This document shows, piece by piece, positions 1-6,202 of a stretch of 8,187 nucleotides of DNA (the stretch's first letter is position 1; each line of letters starts with the position of its first letter). A model generated the notes under the pieces. The model did no database searches and was not told the DNA's origin. It saw nothing but the letters and a program-made list of their open reading frames with translations. This DNA is from Gammaproteobacteria bacterium (GTDB lineage: Bacteria; Pseudomonadota; Gammaproteobacteria; Pseudomonadales; Pseudohongiellaceae), in the NCBI GenBank assembly GCA_003556835.1, contig PWQG01000037.1:1-8187 (forward strand), read 5' to 3'. The position numbers and the translations under genes were made by a program.

Positions 1-90
1 GTCGGCCAATGCTGCCTGGCTGCTCATGAACAGCCCCGCCAGCAACATGGCCAGAAAACGGTTGCTGTACTTCTTCATGTATTTTTCCAT
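1..90 (-). CDS. Exported protein, N-terminal signal peptide only (truncated by window edge)
   Basis: Only the first 30 codons are in the window. They encode a textbook Sec signal peptide: a basic start (MEKYMKKYSNR), a hydrophobic core (FLAMLLAGLFM) and a signal peptidase I site ending in AALA before Asp. The ATG at 90-88 has a strong AGGAG ribosome binding site at 100-96, five bases upstream; a second in-frame ATG at 78 lacks one as good. The mature protein is therefore periplasmic, outer-membrane or secreted. The gene is divergent from phoB, with 256 bases between the two starts. In many proteobacteria a phosphate-binding protein (PstS) or a phosphate porin lies beside phoBR, so pstS is a reasonable candidate, but nothing in the visible residues proves it. 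I could not find a convincing Pho box oriented towards this gene. Confidence 0.8.
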   Translation of the reverse strand, partial: MEKYMKKYSNRFLAMLLAGLFMSSQAALAD

Positions 91-190
91 GGTCTCTCCT
101 TGCGCCGACAACTCGGCACTTCCACTTCTTGCGACCTGTATGATTGCGGGTTCGCCGGGCCACGATTTACCGTGCGCCCGATTAGCGCAG

Positions 191-196
191 AGTATA
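191..196 (-). promoter_or_regulatory. Candidate -10 element for the left-edge exported gene
   Basis: The minus strand reads TATACT here, five of six matches to the sigma-70 -10 consensus. It would start transcription about 95 bases before the ATG at 90. The best -35 candidate, TAGGTT with an 18-base spacer, is poor, so an activator may be needed or the real promoter may be elsewhere in the 256-base gap. Apart from this and the phoB control region I see no other feature between 101 and 277. Confidence 0.25.
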
Positions 197-277
197 TCGC
201 AGTTACGACCGGAAAACCTATATTCAGTATGCAGCGGATCTGCGAAACACCGCCAAATTCAGACTTGCAGCACAAGA

Positions 278-295
278 ATGTCATAAAACGGTAAT
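278..295 (+). promoter_or_regulatory. Pho box upstream of phoB
   Basis: The sequence ATGTCAT-AAAA-CGGTAAT consists of two seven-base half-sites separated by an A-rich four-base spacer, the layout of PhoB-binding sites (consensus half-site CTGTCAT, 11-base period). The first half-site matches six of seven positions, the second four of seven. Exactly ten bases later lies TGCAAT (306-311), a four-of-six match to the -10 hexamer, so the box takes the place of the -35 element as in known PhoB-dependent promoters. Autoactivation of phoBR by PhoB~P is inferred. Confidence 0.72.
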
Positions 296-305
296 ATTCA
301 CCTGT

Positions 306-311
306 TGCAAT
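306..311 (+). promoter_or_regulatory. phoB: Probable -10 element of phoB
   Basis: TGCAAT lies ten bases after the Pho box, the same distance as TACAGT from the phoU Pho box. Transcription would begin near 318, leaving a leader of about 29 bases before the ATG at 347. That leader is incompatible with the alternative in-frame starts at 320 (TTG) and 323 (ATG), which supports 347 as the start. Confidence 0.5.
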
Positions 312-346
312 AGCATCGGTTGATGCAGAACAGGAACTTACGTGAC

Positions 347-1060
347 ATGCAGAACGATGCAACCATTCTTATTGTTGATGACGAAGCCGCAATCCGTGAC
401 ATGATTGCGATCGCCCTGGATACCTCCGGCTTCGGGGTGCTGACGGCTGAAAACGCCCACGATGCCCTGGTCACCATCGTCGACCAGCGTCCGGATCTGG
501 TCCTCCTCGACTGGATGCTGCCGGGAGGCAGCGGAGTCGACCTGGCGCGTCGCCTGAAAAAGGACGAATCCACGGCCGAAGTGCCGATCATCATGCTGAC
601 AGCCAAAACCAGTGAAGACAACAAGGTCCAGGGCCTTGACGTGGGCGTGGATGACTATGTGACCAAGCCGTTCTCGCCGCGCGAACTCATTGCTCGCATC
701 AAGGCGGTACTGCGACGCACGTCCGGTCGCCACCAGGACAAGAGCATCCGGTATTTCGATCTGGAACTCGATCCGGCCAGCCACCGCATCACCATTGACG
801 AACAGCCCGTCGAAATGGGGCCCACCGAGTTCCGCCTGCTCAATTTCTTCATGACCCACCCGGAAAAAGTCTACACGCGCGACCACATCCAGGACCAGGT
901 CTGGGGCGCCAATGTCTACCTGGAAGAGCGCACGATCGATGTTCACATCGGCCGGCTGCGCAAAGCCCTGAACCGGGCATCCAGTGGCAGTATCAATTAC
1001 GCCAATCTGGTGCAGACGGTACGCGGCACCGGTTATCGCTTCTCCACCCGCACGCAGTGA
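347..1060 (+). CDS. phoB: Phosphate regulon response regulator PhoB
   Basis: This is a 237-residue OmpR/PhoB-family transcription factor that, once phosphorylated by PhoR, binds Pho boxes and activates phosphate-starvation genes. The receiver domain (about 5-120) shows the acidic pocket D11/D12, the phosphoacceptor D55 in the hallmark LLDWMLPGGSG motif, T85 and K107 (TKPFSP). The winged-helix domain (about 128-236) carries the recognition-helix sequence ERTIDVHIGRLRKAL and ends in VQTVRGTGYRFS, both nearly identical to E. coli PhoB. The loop just before VQTVRG is about five residues longer than in E. coli. I chose ATG 347 because it aligns with the family start and has AGGA at 332-335; upstream in-frame starts at 320 and 323 would fall at the predicted transcript start. 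phoR follows on the same strand, and a Pho box upstream suggests autoregulation. Confidence 0.97.
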   Translation: MQNDATILIVDDEAAIRDMIAIALDTSGFGVLTAENAHDALVTIVDQRPDLVLLDWMLPGGSGVDLARRLKKDESTAEVPIIMLTAKTSEDNKVQGLDVGVDDYVTKPFSPRELIARIKAVLRRTSGRHQDKSIRYFDLELDPASHRITIDEQPVEMGPTEFRLLNFFMTHPEKVYTRDHIQDQVWGANVYLEERTIDVHIGRLRKALNRASSGSINYANLVQTVRGTGYRFSTRTQ

Positions 1061-1138
1061 AGATTCCCCTGCGCATTTATCCGGACCCTGCAATTGGTTA
1101 TATTGCCGCCTGACACCTTCAATCGTGGAATACTGATT

Positions 1139-2461
1139 TTGCTTCGTGACTGGCGATCCGCCCTGAGAAAGCTGTTTTTGCTGATCACCCTGTTGTTGCT
1201 GATCGGACTGGTCAGCGGCCAGACCGCATGGGTCATCGCTGGCGGCCTGGCCTGCTACCTGGTGTACACCATGTTCCAGCTCAGACGCCTCCACCAATGG
1301 CTTCACTCCCCGCAAGCGCATGGTGAAAACGAAACACCGCCGGAGAGTTACGGGCTCTGGGGCGACATCTTTGACGGCATTCATCAGCTGCAGCGCCGGG
1401 AACGGGACTCGCGTGACTACCTGAAAAGCATCATCGACCGGGCCCAGGAAAGCACGGCCGTACTAGACATAGCCGTGGTCATGATCAACCGGCACGGGCA
1501 ACTGGAGTGGTGGAACCCGGCGGCTGAACGCATGCTGGGCCTGCATCGCGATCACGATCAGCACCAGGCAGTGGTCAACCTGATCCGTCAACCGGAATTT
1601 CTCGACTATTTTGATGCAGGCGACTATAACCGCCCGCTGACCCTGCCAGCGCCGGTCAATCGCGAAATGATGCTGGAATACCAGATCACCTGGTTCGGCG
1701 ATGGCGAACGACTGATGCTCGTACGCGATATTTCCCAATTGCACCGCCTGGAAACCATGCGGCGCGACTTTGTCGGTAACGTCTCGCACGAGCTGCGCAC
1801 CCCGATCACGGTCATCACCGGCTACCTGGAAACCCTGCTCGACAATCGTGACAGCATCAACAGCCGCTGGATCCGCCCCCTGGAGCAGATGTACCAACAG
1901 TCGCGTCGCATGGAAAACATCATCCGCGACCTGCTGGTGCTGACCCAACTGGAAACAAAATCGGTTTCGCGGCAGAGAACCGCAATCGAGGTTCAGGCCC
2001 TGATGCGCGAAGTGGCCAGGGATGCGGAGCAGCTCTATGAATCCAAGAAGCAGACCTTCAGCATCAGCTGCAGCGAGGCGTTCTGGCTGCAGGGCAATCG
2101 CAACGAGCTCTACAGCGCCCTGTCCAATCTGGTATTCAATGCGGCCAAATACACCCAGGATGGCGGACAGATACAACTGATCTGTGCCCGCCAGCCAGAA
2201 GGCATGACCGTTGAAGTCCGGGACAATGGGCCGGGGATAGAGGAAAAGCACATCCCCCGCCTGACCGAGCGTTTCTACCGTGTGGATGAGAGCCGTTCCA
2301 CGGATACCGGCGGCACCGGACTCGGACTGGCCATCGTGAAACATGTACTGGCAAGGCATAGTGCCAGCCTGAAGATCATCAGCCGACCCGGGGAAGGCAG
2401 CCGGTTCATCTGTCAATTCCCGGAGCAGCGCATCCTGACCGCCCCGGAGAACGCCTCATAG
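1139..2461 (+). CDS. phoR: Phosphate regulon sensor histidine kinase PhoR
   Basis: PhoR is the inner-membrane histidine kinase that phosphorylates PhoB when phosphate is scarce and dephosphorylates it when phosphate is plentiful. With the TTG start at 1139 the protein has 440 residues. Two membrane segments (about 12-26 and 30-47) are separated by almost no periplasmic loop, as in E. coli PhoR, so sensing is presumably through the Pst transporter and PhoU, not a periplasmic ligand. A PAS-like domain (about 100-200, with WWNPAAERMLGL) precedes the phosphoacceptor H217 in NVSHELRTP. The ATPase domain has the N box around N334 (FNAAKY), the G1 box DNGPG (362-366), an F box near FYRVD and the G2 box GGTGLGL (391-397). 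No ATG start fits. TTG 1139 is preceded by TGGA at 1126-1129 and aligns with the family start; TTG 1094 remains possible. phoB ends 78 bases upstream, so cotranscription is likely. Confidence 0.95.
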   Translation: MLRDWRSALRKLFLLITLLLLIGLVSGQTAWVIAGGLACYLVYTMFQLRRLHQWLHSPQAHGENETPPESYGLWGDIFDGIHQLQRRERDSRDYLKSIIDRAQESTAVLDIAVVMINRHGQLEWWNPAAERMLGLHRDHDQHQAVVNLIRQPEFLDYFDAGDYNRPLTLPAPVNREMMLEYQITWFGDGERLMLVRDISQLHRLETMRRDFVGNVSHELRTPITVITGYLETLLDNRDSINSRWIRPLEQMYQQSRRMENIIRDLLVLTQLETKSVSRQRTAIEVQALMREVARDAEQLYESKKQTFSISCSEAFWLQGNRNELYSALSNLVFNAAKYTQDGGQIQLICARQPEGMTVEVRDNGPGIEEKHIPRLTERFYRVDESRSTDTGGTGLGLAIVKHVLARHSASLKIISRPGEGSRFICQFPEQRILTAPENAS

Positions 2462-2467
2462 GGAGGC
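2453..2467. other. Small hairpin across the phoR/phoU junction
   Basis: GCCTC (2453-2457) and GAGGC (2463-2467) can pair into a five-base stem with a five-base loop, covering the phoR stop codon and the gap before the phoU stop. There is no run of T on either strand afterwards, so it does not look like a complete intrinsic terminator. It could be chance. Confidence 0.2.
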
Positions 2468-2468
2468 T

Positions 2469-3194
2469 TCACTCTTCGCTGCTGACCTGCTCTTCCATTG
2501 CTGACAGTCCAGCGTGACGGACATCCTCGCCCACAACCATATAGACGACATGCTCAGCGATATTCTTGGCATGGTCGCCGATTCGTTCGAGCGAGCGCAG
2601 CGCCCAGATGATGTTAAGGACCCTGGTGATGCTTCGCGGATCCTCGATCATATAGGTGATCATCTCGCGCATGGCGCTGCCGTACTCCATGTCCACATTA
2701 TTGTCTTCGCGCGCCACGGCCAGGGCGGCTTCCGGATCGTAGCGGGCGAAGGCGTCCAGCGACATGTTCACCATCGCTCGCACCCGCTCGCCGATGTGTC
2801 GGATCTCCACGTAACCCTTGGACGGCTCGCCCTGCTGCGCCAGCTCGCCCGCAAGCCTGGCGACCTTGGCCGCCTCGTCACCTATACGTTCAAGGTCATT
2901 AATGGCCTTGATGATGCCAAGCACCAGGCGCAGATCACTGGCAGCGGGCTGGCGCCGCGCCAGAATCCGGTGACAGGACTCATCAATGGCCAGTTCCATC
3001 TCGTTGACTTCGACATCAGCGGCCTCGACGCGGCTGGCGACTTCACTGTCCGCCTCGATGATCGACTGGATTGCATCAGTGAGTTGTTGCTCCACCAGAC
3101 CACCCATTTCCAGCAGATTGGTCTTGATGTCCTCGAGTTCCTCGTTGAATTGCTGTGAAATATGGTGACCGTGAAGTCCGGGTTCAGTTTTCAT
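2469..3194 (-). CDS. phoU: Phosphate signalling regulator PhoU
   Basis: PhoU is a cytoplasmic all-helical metal-binding protein that links the Pst phosphate transporter to PhoR and keeps the Pho regulon off when phosphate is sufficient. The 241-residue product equals the E. coli length. It shows the two tandem three-helix repeats, each with the metal-binding E-R-I-G-D signature (102-106, LERIGDEA; and 203-207, LERIGDHA), plus the family motif RRQPAASDLRLV (80-91). The start ATG 3194 gives the expected N-terminus (HISQQFNEELEDI aligning with HISGQFNAELESI); a GGGA sequence lies about 11 bases upstream. The gene converges on phoR with seven bases between stop codons and is not followed by pst genes on its own strand. 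A strong Pho box sits upstream, so PhoB probably controls it directly as a stand-alone unit, giving negative feedback. Confidence 0.96.
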   Translation of the reverse strand: MKTEPGLHGHHISQQFNEELEDIKTNLLEMGGLVEQQLTDAIQSIIEADSEVASRVEAADVEVNEMELAIDESCHRILARRQPAASDLRLVLGIIKAINDLERIGDEAAKVARLAGELAQQGEPSKGYVEIRHIGERVRAMVNMSLDAFARYDPEAALAVAREDNNVDMEYGSAMREMITYMIEDPRSITRVLNIIWALRSLERIGDHAKNIAEHVVYMVVGEDVRHAGLSAMEEQVSSEE

Positions 3195-3249
3195 CGTAAA
3201 CCGTGTCCCTTTGCGTCATGTGTGAATGAGTGGAAATAGTCAGGATGGT

Positions 3250-3255
3250 ACTGTA
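3250..3255 (-). promoter_or_regulatory. phoU: Probable -10 element of phoU
   Basis: The minus strand reads TACAGT, four of six matches to the -10 consensus, exactly ten bases downstream of the phoU Pho box. Transcription would start near 3243, giving a leader of about 49 bases. Confidence 0.5.
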
Positions 3256-3265
3256 CTGGATGCTT

Positions 3266-3283
3266 GTGACAGTTATATGACAC
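3266..3283 (-). promoter_or_regulatory. Pho box upstream of phoU
   Basis: Read on the minus strand the site is GTGTCAT-ATAA-CTGTCAC: two half-sites matching CTGTCAT at six of seven positions each, separated by an A/T-only four-base spacer. This is a near-consensus PhoB site and the better of the two in the window. Its direction fits phoU, whose start lies about 70 bases downstream. It also lies 41 bases upstream of the -10 of the divergent glycosyltransferase gene, so bound PhoB could influence that promoter, but the box orientation does not favour this. Confidence 0.85.
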
Positions 3284-3323
3284 GCGCTCGATGGTGCTCT
3301 GGTCGGGGCAAGGTCCCGGGAGA

Positions 3324-3329
3324 TATAAT
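3324..3329 (+). promoter_or_regulatory. Consensus -10 element of the glycosyltransferase gene
   Basis: A perfect TATAAT lies 41 bases before the TTG start at 3365, which would place the transcript start near 3336. The -35 region (about 3301-3306, GGTCGG) does not resemble TTGACA, so the promoter is either weak or activator-dependent. Confidence 0.5.
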
Positions 3330-3349
3330 CCCGCCCACTCATCCATGAC

Positions 3350-3356
3350 GGGAAGG
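3350..3356 (+). promoter_or_regulatory. Ribosome binding site deciding the TTG start of the GT39 gene
   Basis: GGGAAGG lies eight bases before TTG 3365. The only nearby ATG (3345) is in another frame and opens just a 29-codon ORF without a ribosome binding site, so the TTG start is preferred. Confidence 0.6.
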
Positions 3357-3364
3357 CAGAAACA

Positions 3365-5302
3365 TTGCAGAATCCGGAACCGATCATCCACGAGCGCCTG
3401 GTCCTGCGACTGTTGCTCTCCGGCATGGTCTTGATGACACTGATCAAGATCTATCTGGCCCTCCGGCTTGAGTTGTACAGCGACGAGATCTTCTACTGGT
3501 TCGCATCGACACGTCTGGCCCTGGCCTACAGTGACCTGCCTTTCATGGCATCCTTGTTGGCCGGAACCGGCGCGTTGATTGGAGGCAACGAACCCTTCGC
3601 CGTCAGGAGCCTGTTCCTGCTCCTGGGTAGCAGTATCCCGCTGCTGATCTACTGGATCGCAAAACCATTGGTATCGCGCATACAATCGCTGCAGGCCGCC
3701 CTGTTCAGTCTCTGCCTGCCCATGGCTGCGTTCATGGGTCTGCTGGCAGTGCCGGATGTGCCCCTGGTGTTCTTCGGCCTGTTGATGATCGGACTGGCCG
3801 AACGCGCGAGCCGGATCGACACTACCGCCCTGTGGGCGACCCTGGGGTTGATCACCGCGCTGGGCCTCTCCACACACTACCGATTCATTCTGTTCCCGGC
3901 CGGCCTGTTCGTCTTCCTGTTGCTGTCCAGGGATCACCATCACCTGTGGAAAACCGGCCGTCTCTGGCTGGCGGGGGCCATTGCGCTGACCGGTCTGCTG
4001 CCAGCACTCTGGTTCAACCTGCAGCATGAACGCAGTGGTATCGACTATCATTTCGTCGAACGTCATCCCTGGACCTTCCAGGCAGATGGCCTGCTGCACC
4101 CGTTGATCCAGTCCGCAGTGGTCACACCACTGCTCTATGTGACGCTGCTGTATGTGCTTTTCCGTTTGCTGCGGGATGGACTGCTGCGAAAAGATCACCG
4201 GAAGCTGTTGCTCGCCTGTTTTGCGCTCATGCCGCTTGCCGTATACCTGATTCTGGCCCCCTGGGCGGACGGCACACGAACCACAATCCACTGGCCGCTG
4301 TCGGGCTATCTGCCGCTGCTGGTCTACCTTCCAGAAGCACTCGAAGGCCTGCGGAGCCGATTGAAGCAACGACTTCGTGCAGCCACCAGTCGTGTGCTTG
4401 TGCTTGTCATCCCGATCACCGGATTCCTTGGCTCCCTGGTGGGACTGGCCGGCATCGGCTCTCAAGGGTTCAATGAGCAGCTGCAGGGACTTGTCGGTGA
4501 AGGCGTGCTATCCAACAAAATGGCCGGCTGGAAACCGCTCAACCGCCATCTGGATACCTTGCTGGAACAACATTCCCTGTCTGGCGAAGTGCTTGTTGTC
4601 ACGGACAATTACTACACCGCAGCACAGATCGCATTCGCCTCCGGACTTACCGAGCGCCTGTATACCGTCGACCAGGACAAGGCGATCCGGGACGGGCGCC
4701 TGGCGCAACTTGCCATATGGGGCATTGACAGCGATGCGTTGCGCCGGAACCAGGCAGGCCGCGAGCTGATCCTGATTACCGAAGACAGCACCCTCAACGT
4801 CGATCGCAAGTTGGAACTGATGGAGCGCGTCTGTGGTTATCATACGGAGTTGGCGTATCTGGACCAGCTCATACTGTTCGGCGGTGACAAGGTCTTCAGC
4901 TTCTACACCGGCAGGCTGGCCGCAGCAGGGGTGGACGACGCCCCCTCGCCCTGCCCGCTGCCATCCTATGCTTGGCTGGAGTCACCTGCACAGGGCGCCA
5001 TCATCCAGGGGAACACTTCGCTCAGTGCCTGGGCTTTCAATAATGGCAACGGCGTCGATAAAGTGGAACTGTTCTTGGACGGCAACCACCACCAACGCCT
5101 CCAACGACAACAGGACAGACCGGATGTGGTCGAACTCATGCTGGCCGAAGAAGATCCGGACGCCCCGACCCTGGGTTTCCGTGGAGAAATCGATGCCGAC
5201 TTGCTGCCGGTCGGCGAATATCGCCTGCATATTGAAACCACCAGTCGCGACGGTGAGTGGCAACGATTTCCGGATCGACGCATACGGGTCACCAGACCCT
5301 GA
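3365..5302 (+). CDS. GT39-family (ArnT/PMT-like) membrane glycosyltransferase with C-terminal Ig-like domain
   Basis: This 645-residue inner-membrane protein belongs to the GT-C glycosyltransferases that use lipid-linked sugars on the periplasmic side. After the first membrane segment (about 12-34) comes YSDEIFYW, with adjacent acidic residues D40/E41 where ArnT and protein mannosyltransferases have their catalytic D/E pair; D57 follows in YSDLPF. Roughly ten hydrophobic segments extend to about residue 365. A soluble region (about 380-530, including VLVVTDNYYTAAQIAF) matches the usual C-terminal domain of bacterial GT39 proteins. The last ~105 residues (from about 537; SPAQGAIIQG, then LSAWAFNNG and VDKVELFLDG) form a separate beta-rich Ig-like module. 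The acceptor and sugar cannot be told from sequence; protein, lipid A or exopolysaccharide modification are all possible. The gene starts with TTG and is divergent from phoU; cysE follows but has its own promoter. Confidence 0.85.
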   Translation: MQNPEPIIHERLVLRLLLSGMVLMTLIKIYLALRLELYSDEIFYWFASTRLALAYSDLPFMASLLAGTGALIGGNEPFAVRSLFLLLGSSIPLLIYWIAKPLVSRIQSLQAALFSLCLPMAAFMGLLAVPDVPLVFFGLLMIGLAERASRIDTTALWATLGLITALGLSTHYRFILFPAGLFVFLLLSRDHHHLWKTGRLWLAGAIALTGLLPALWFNLQHERSGIDYHFVERHPWTFQADGLLHPLIQSAVVTPLLYVTLLYVLFRLLRDGLLRKDHRKLLLACFALMPLAVYLILAPWADGTRTTIHWPLSGYLPLLVYLPEALEGLRSRLKQRLRAATSRVLVLVIPITGFLGSLVGLAGIGSQGFNEQLQGLVGEGVLSNKMAGWKPLNRHLDTLLEQHSLSGEVLVVTDNYYTAAQIAFASGLTERLYTVDQDKAIRDGRLAQLAIWGIDSDALRRNQAGRELILITEDSTLNVDRKLELMERVCGYHTELAYLDQLILFGGDKVFSFYTGRLAAAGVDDAPSPCPLPSYAWLESPAQGAIIQGNTSLSAWAFNNGNGVDKVELFLDGNHHQRLQRQQDRPDVVELMLAEEDPDAPTLGFRGEIDADLLPVGEYRLHIETTSRDGEWQRFPDRRIRVTRP

Positions 5303-5313
5303 AACAGGTGCAC

Positions 5314-5341
5314 TTGTATAGCACAACATCTGCTTTATAAT
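5314..5341 (+). promoter_or_regulatory. cysE: Sigma-70-type promoter of cysE
   Basis: TTGTAT (5314-5319) and a perfect TATAAT (5336-5341) are separated by 16 bases. Transcription would start near 5348, about 35 bases before the cysE start. The promoter lies wholly in the gap after the glycosyltransferase gene, so cysE can be expressed independently. I see no recognisable operator over it. Confidence 0.65.
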
Positions 5342-5382
5342 CATTGCCCCTGAAACCACAGGCAAGTAACAGGTGGATCACC

Positions 5383-6162
5383 ATGCCCGAACACATCTGG
5401 AGTGAATTGCAGCGCGAAGCGCGGGAACTGATCAGCCGTGAGCCTTTATTGGCCAGTTACGTATACGCCTGCGTGCTGAATCACGACAGCCTGGGTGCCG
5501 CCCTGAGTTTTCTGCTATCAAGCAAAATTGGGGACTATGTCATGCCCCCGATGACCGTTCGCGAGCTGTGCGATATGGCCTATGAAGAGCAACCCGAAAT
5601 CATCGAAAAGGCAGCTCACGACATCCAGGCGGTATACGACCGCGATGCGGCCACCAGCACCTTTCTGCCCGTGATTCTCTACCTAAAGGGTTATCAGTCC
5701 ATCCAGATACACCGACTGGCCCATTTCCTATGGAATCGGGATCGCAGGGATCTCGCAATCTACCTGCAGAGCCGGAATTCGGAAATATTCGGCGTCGACA
5801 TTCATCCTGCCTGCCAGATGGGCAAGGGCATCATGTTCGACCACGCCACCGGTATTGTCATCGGGGAAACCACAGTCATCGAGGATGATGTCTCCATCAT
5901 GCAATCGGTGACCCTGGGTGGCACCGGCAACGAACAGGGCGATCGGCATCCGAAGATCCGCTCTGGGGTCTTGATTTCCACAGGGGCAAAAGTGCTGGGC
6001 AATATCGAGGTTGGCACTGGCGCCAAGGTCGGCGCTGGAAGTGTCGTGCTGGAGGACGTCGCGGCTCACACCACTGTTGTGGGCGTCCCGGCGCGTCTTG
6101 TCGGAAAACCTTGCAAGGAAGCCCCGTCACGCACCATGGATCACAACGTCTATAACGAATGA
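5383..6162 (+). CDS. cysE: Serine O-acetyltransferase CysE
   Basis: CysE transfers the acetyl group of acetyl-CoA to L-serine, giving O-acetylserine, the carbon skeleton that CysK converts to cysteine. The 259-residue protein has the helical N-terminal SAT domain (to about 135) followed by a left-handed beta-helix of hexapeptide repeats. Active-site residues known in E. coli are in place with an offset of four: D139 (VDIHPA), H154 (FDHATG) and H189 (GDRHPKI). I chose ATG 5383 because AGGTGG lies six bases upstream and the N-terminus aligns with E. coli; the TTG at 5344 has no such support. The C-terminus is odd: it stops at MDHNVYNE, about 14 residues short of E. coli, and lacks the terminal isoleucine that inserts into the CysK active site in the cysteine synthase complex. 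The gene converges on the PhoH-type gene with 40 bases between. Confidence 0.95.
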   Translation: MPEHIWSELQREARELISREPLLASYVYACVLNHDSLGAALSFLLSSKIGDYVMPPMTVRELCDMAYEEQPEIIEKAAHDIQAVYDRDAATSTFLPVILYLKGYQSIQIHRLAHFLWNRDRRDLAIYLQSRNSEIFGVDIHPACQMGKGIMFDHATGIVIGETTVIEDDVSIMQSVTLGGTGNEQGDRHPKIRSGVLISTGAKVLGNIEVGTGAKVGAGSVVLEDVAAHTTVVGVPARLVGKPCKEAPSRTMDHNVYNE

Positions 6163-6202
6163 TGGCGAGATTCAGGTAGGCCGTTCACTGCCAAGCCCGC
6201 GA

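Noticed and set aside
320..346. Upstream TTG/ATG starts for phoB, adding nine residues
   Set aside because: They lie at the predicted transcription start, lack a ribosome binding site, and the extra residues do not match the family N-terminus.
338..1384. Long minus-strand open frame opposite phoB and the start of phoR
   Set aside because: Antisense shadow of two unmistakable genes; it also crosses the phoB-phoR gap without any sign of a promoter or start signal.
1463..2416. Minus-strand open frame (317 codons) opposite phoR
   Set aside because: Its product has no known pattern, while the phoR frame holds all kinase boxes in order.
3345..3434. Short 29-codon ORF overlapping the GT39 start
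   Set aside because: It has no ribosome binding site, and its composition gives no hint of a leader peptide.
3191..4465. Long open frame (424 codons) on the minus strand across phoU's upstream region and the GT39 gene
   Set aside because: The product is rich in Gln, Asp and His with no domain or membrane pattern, as expected from the complement of GC-rich coding sequence. The plus-strand GT39 protein is clearly real.
5307..5324. GTGC...GCAC inverted repeat after the GT39 gene as a terminator
   Set aside because: The stem has only four base pairs, has no T run, and overlaps the cysE -35 region.
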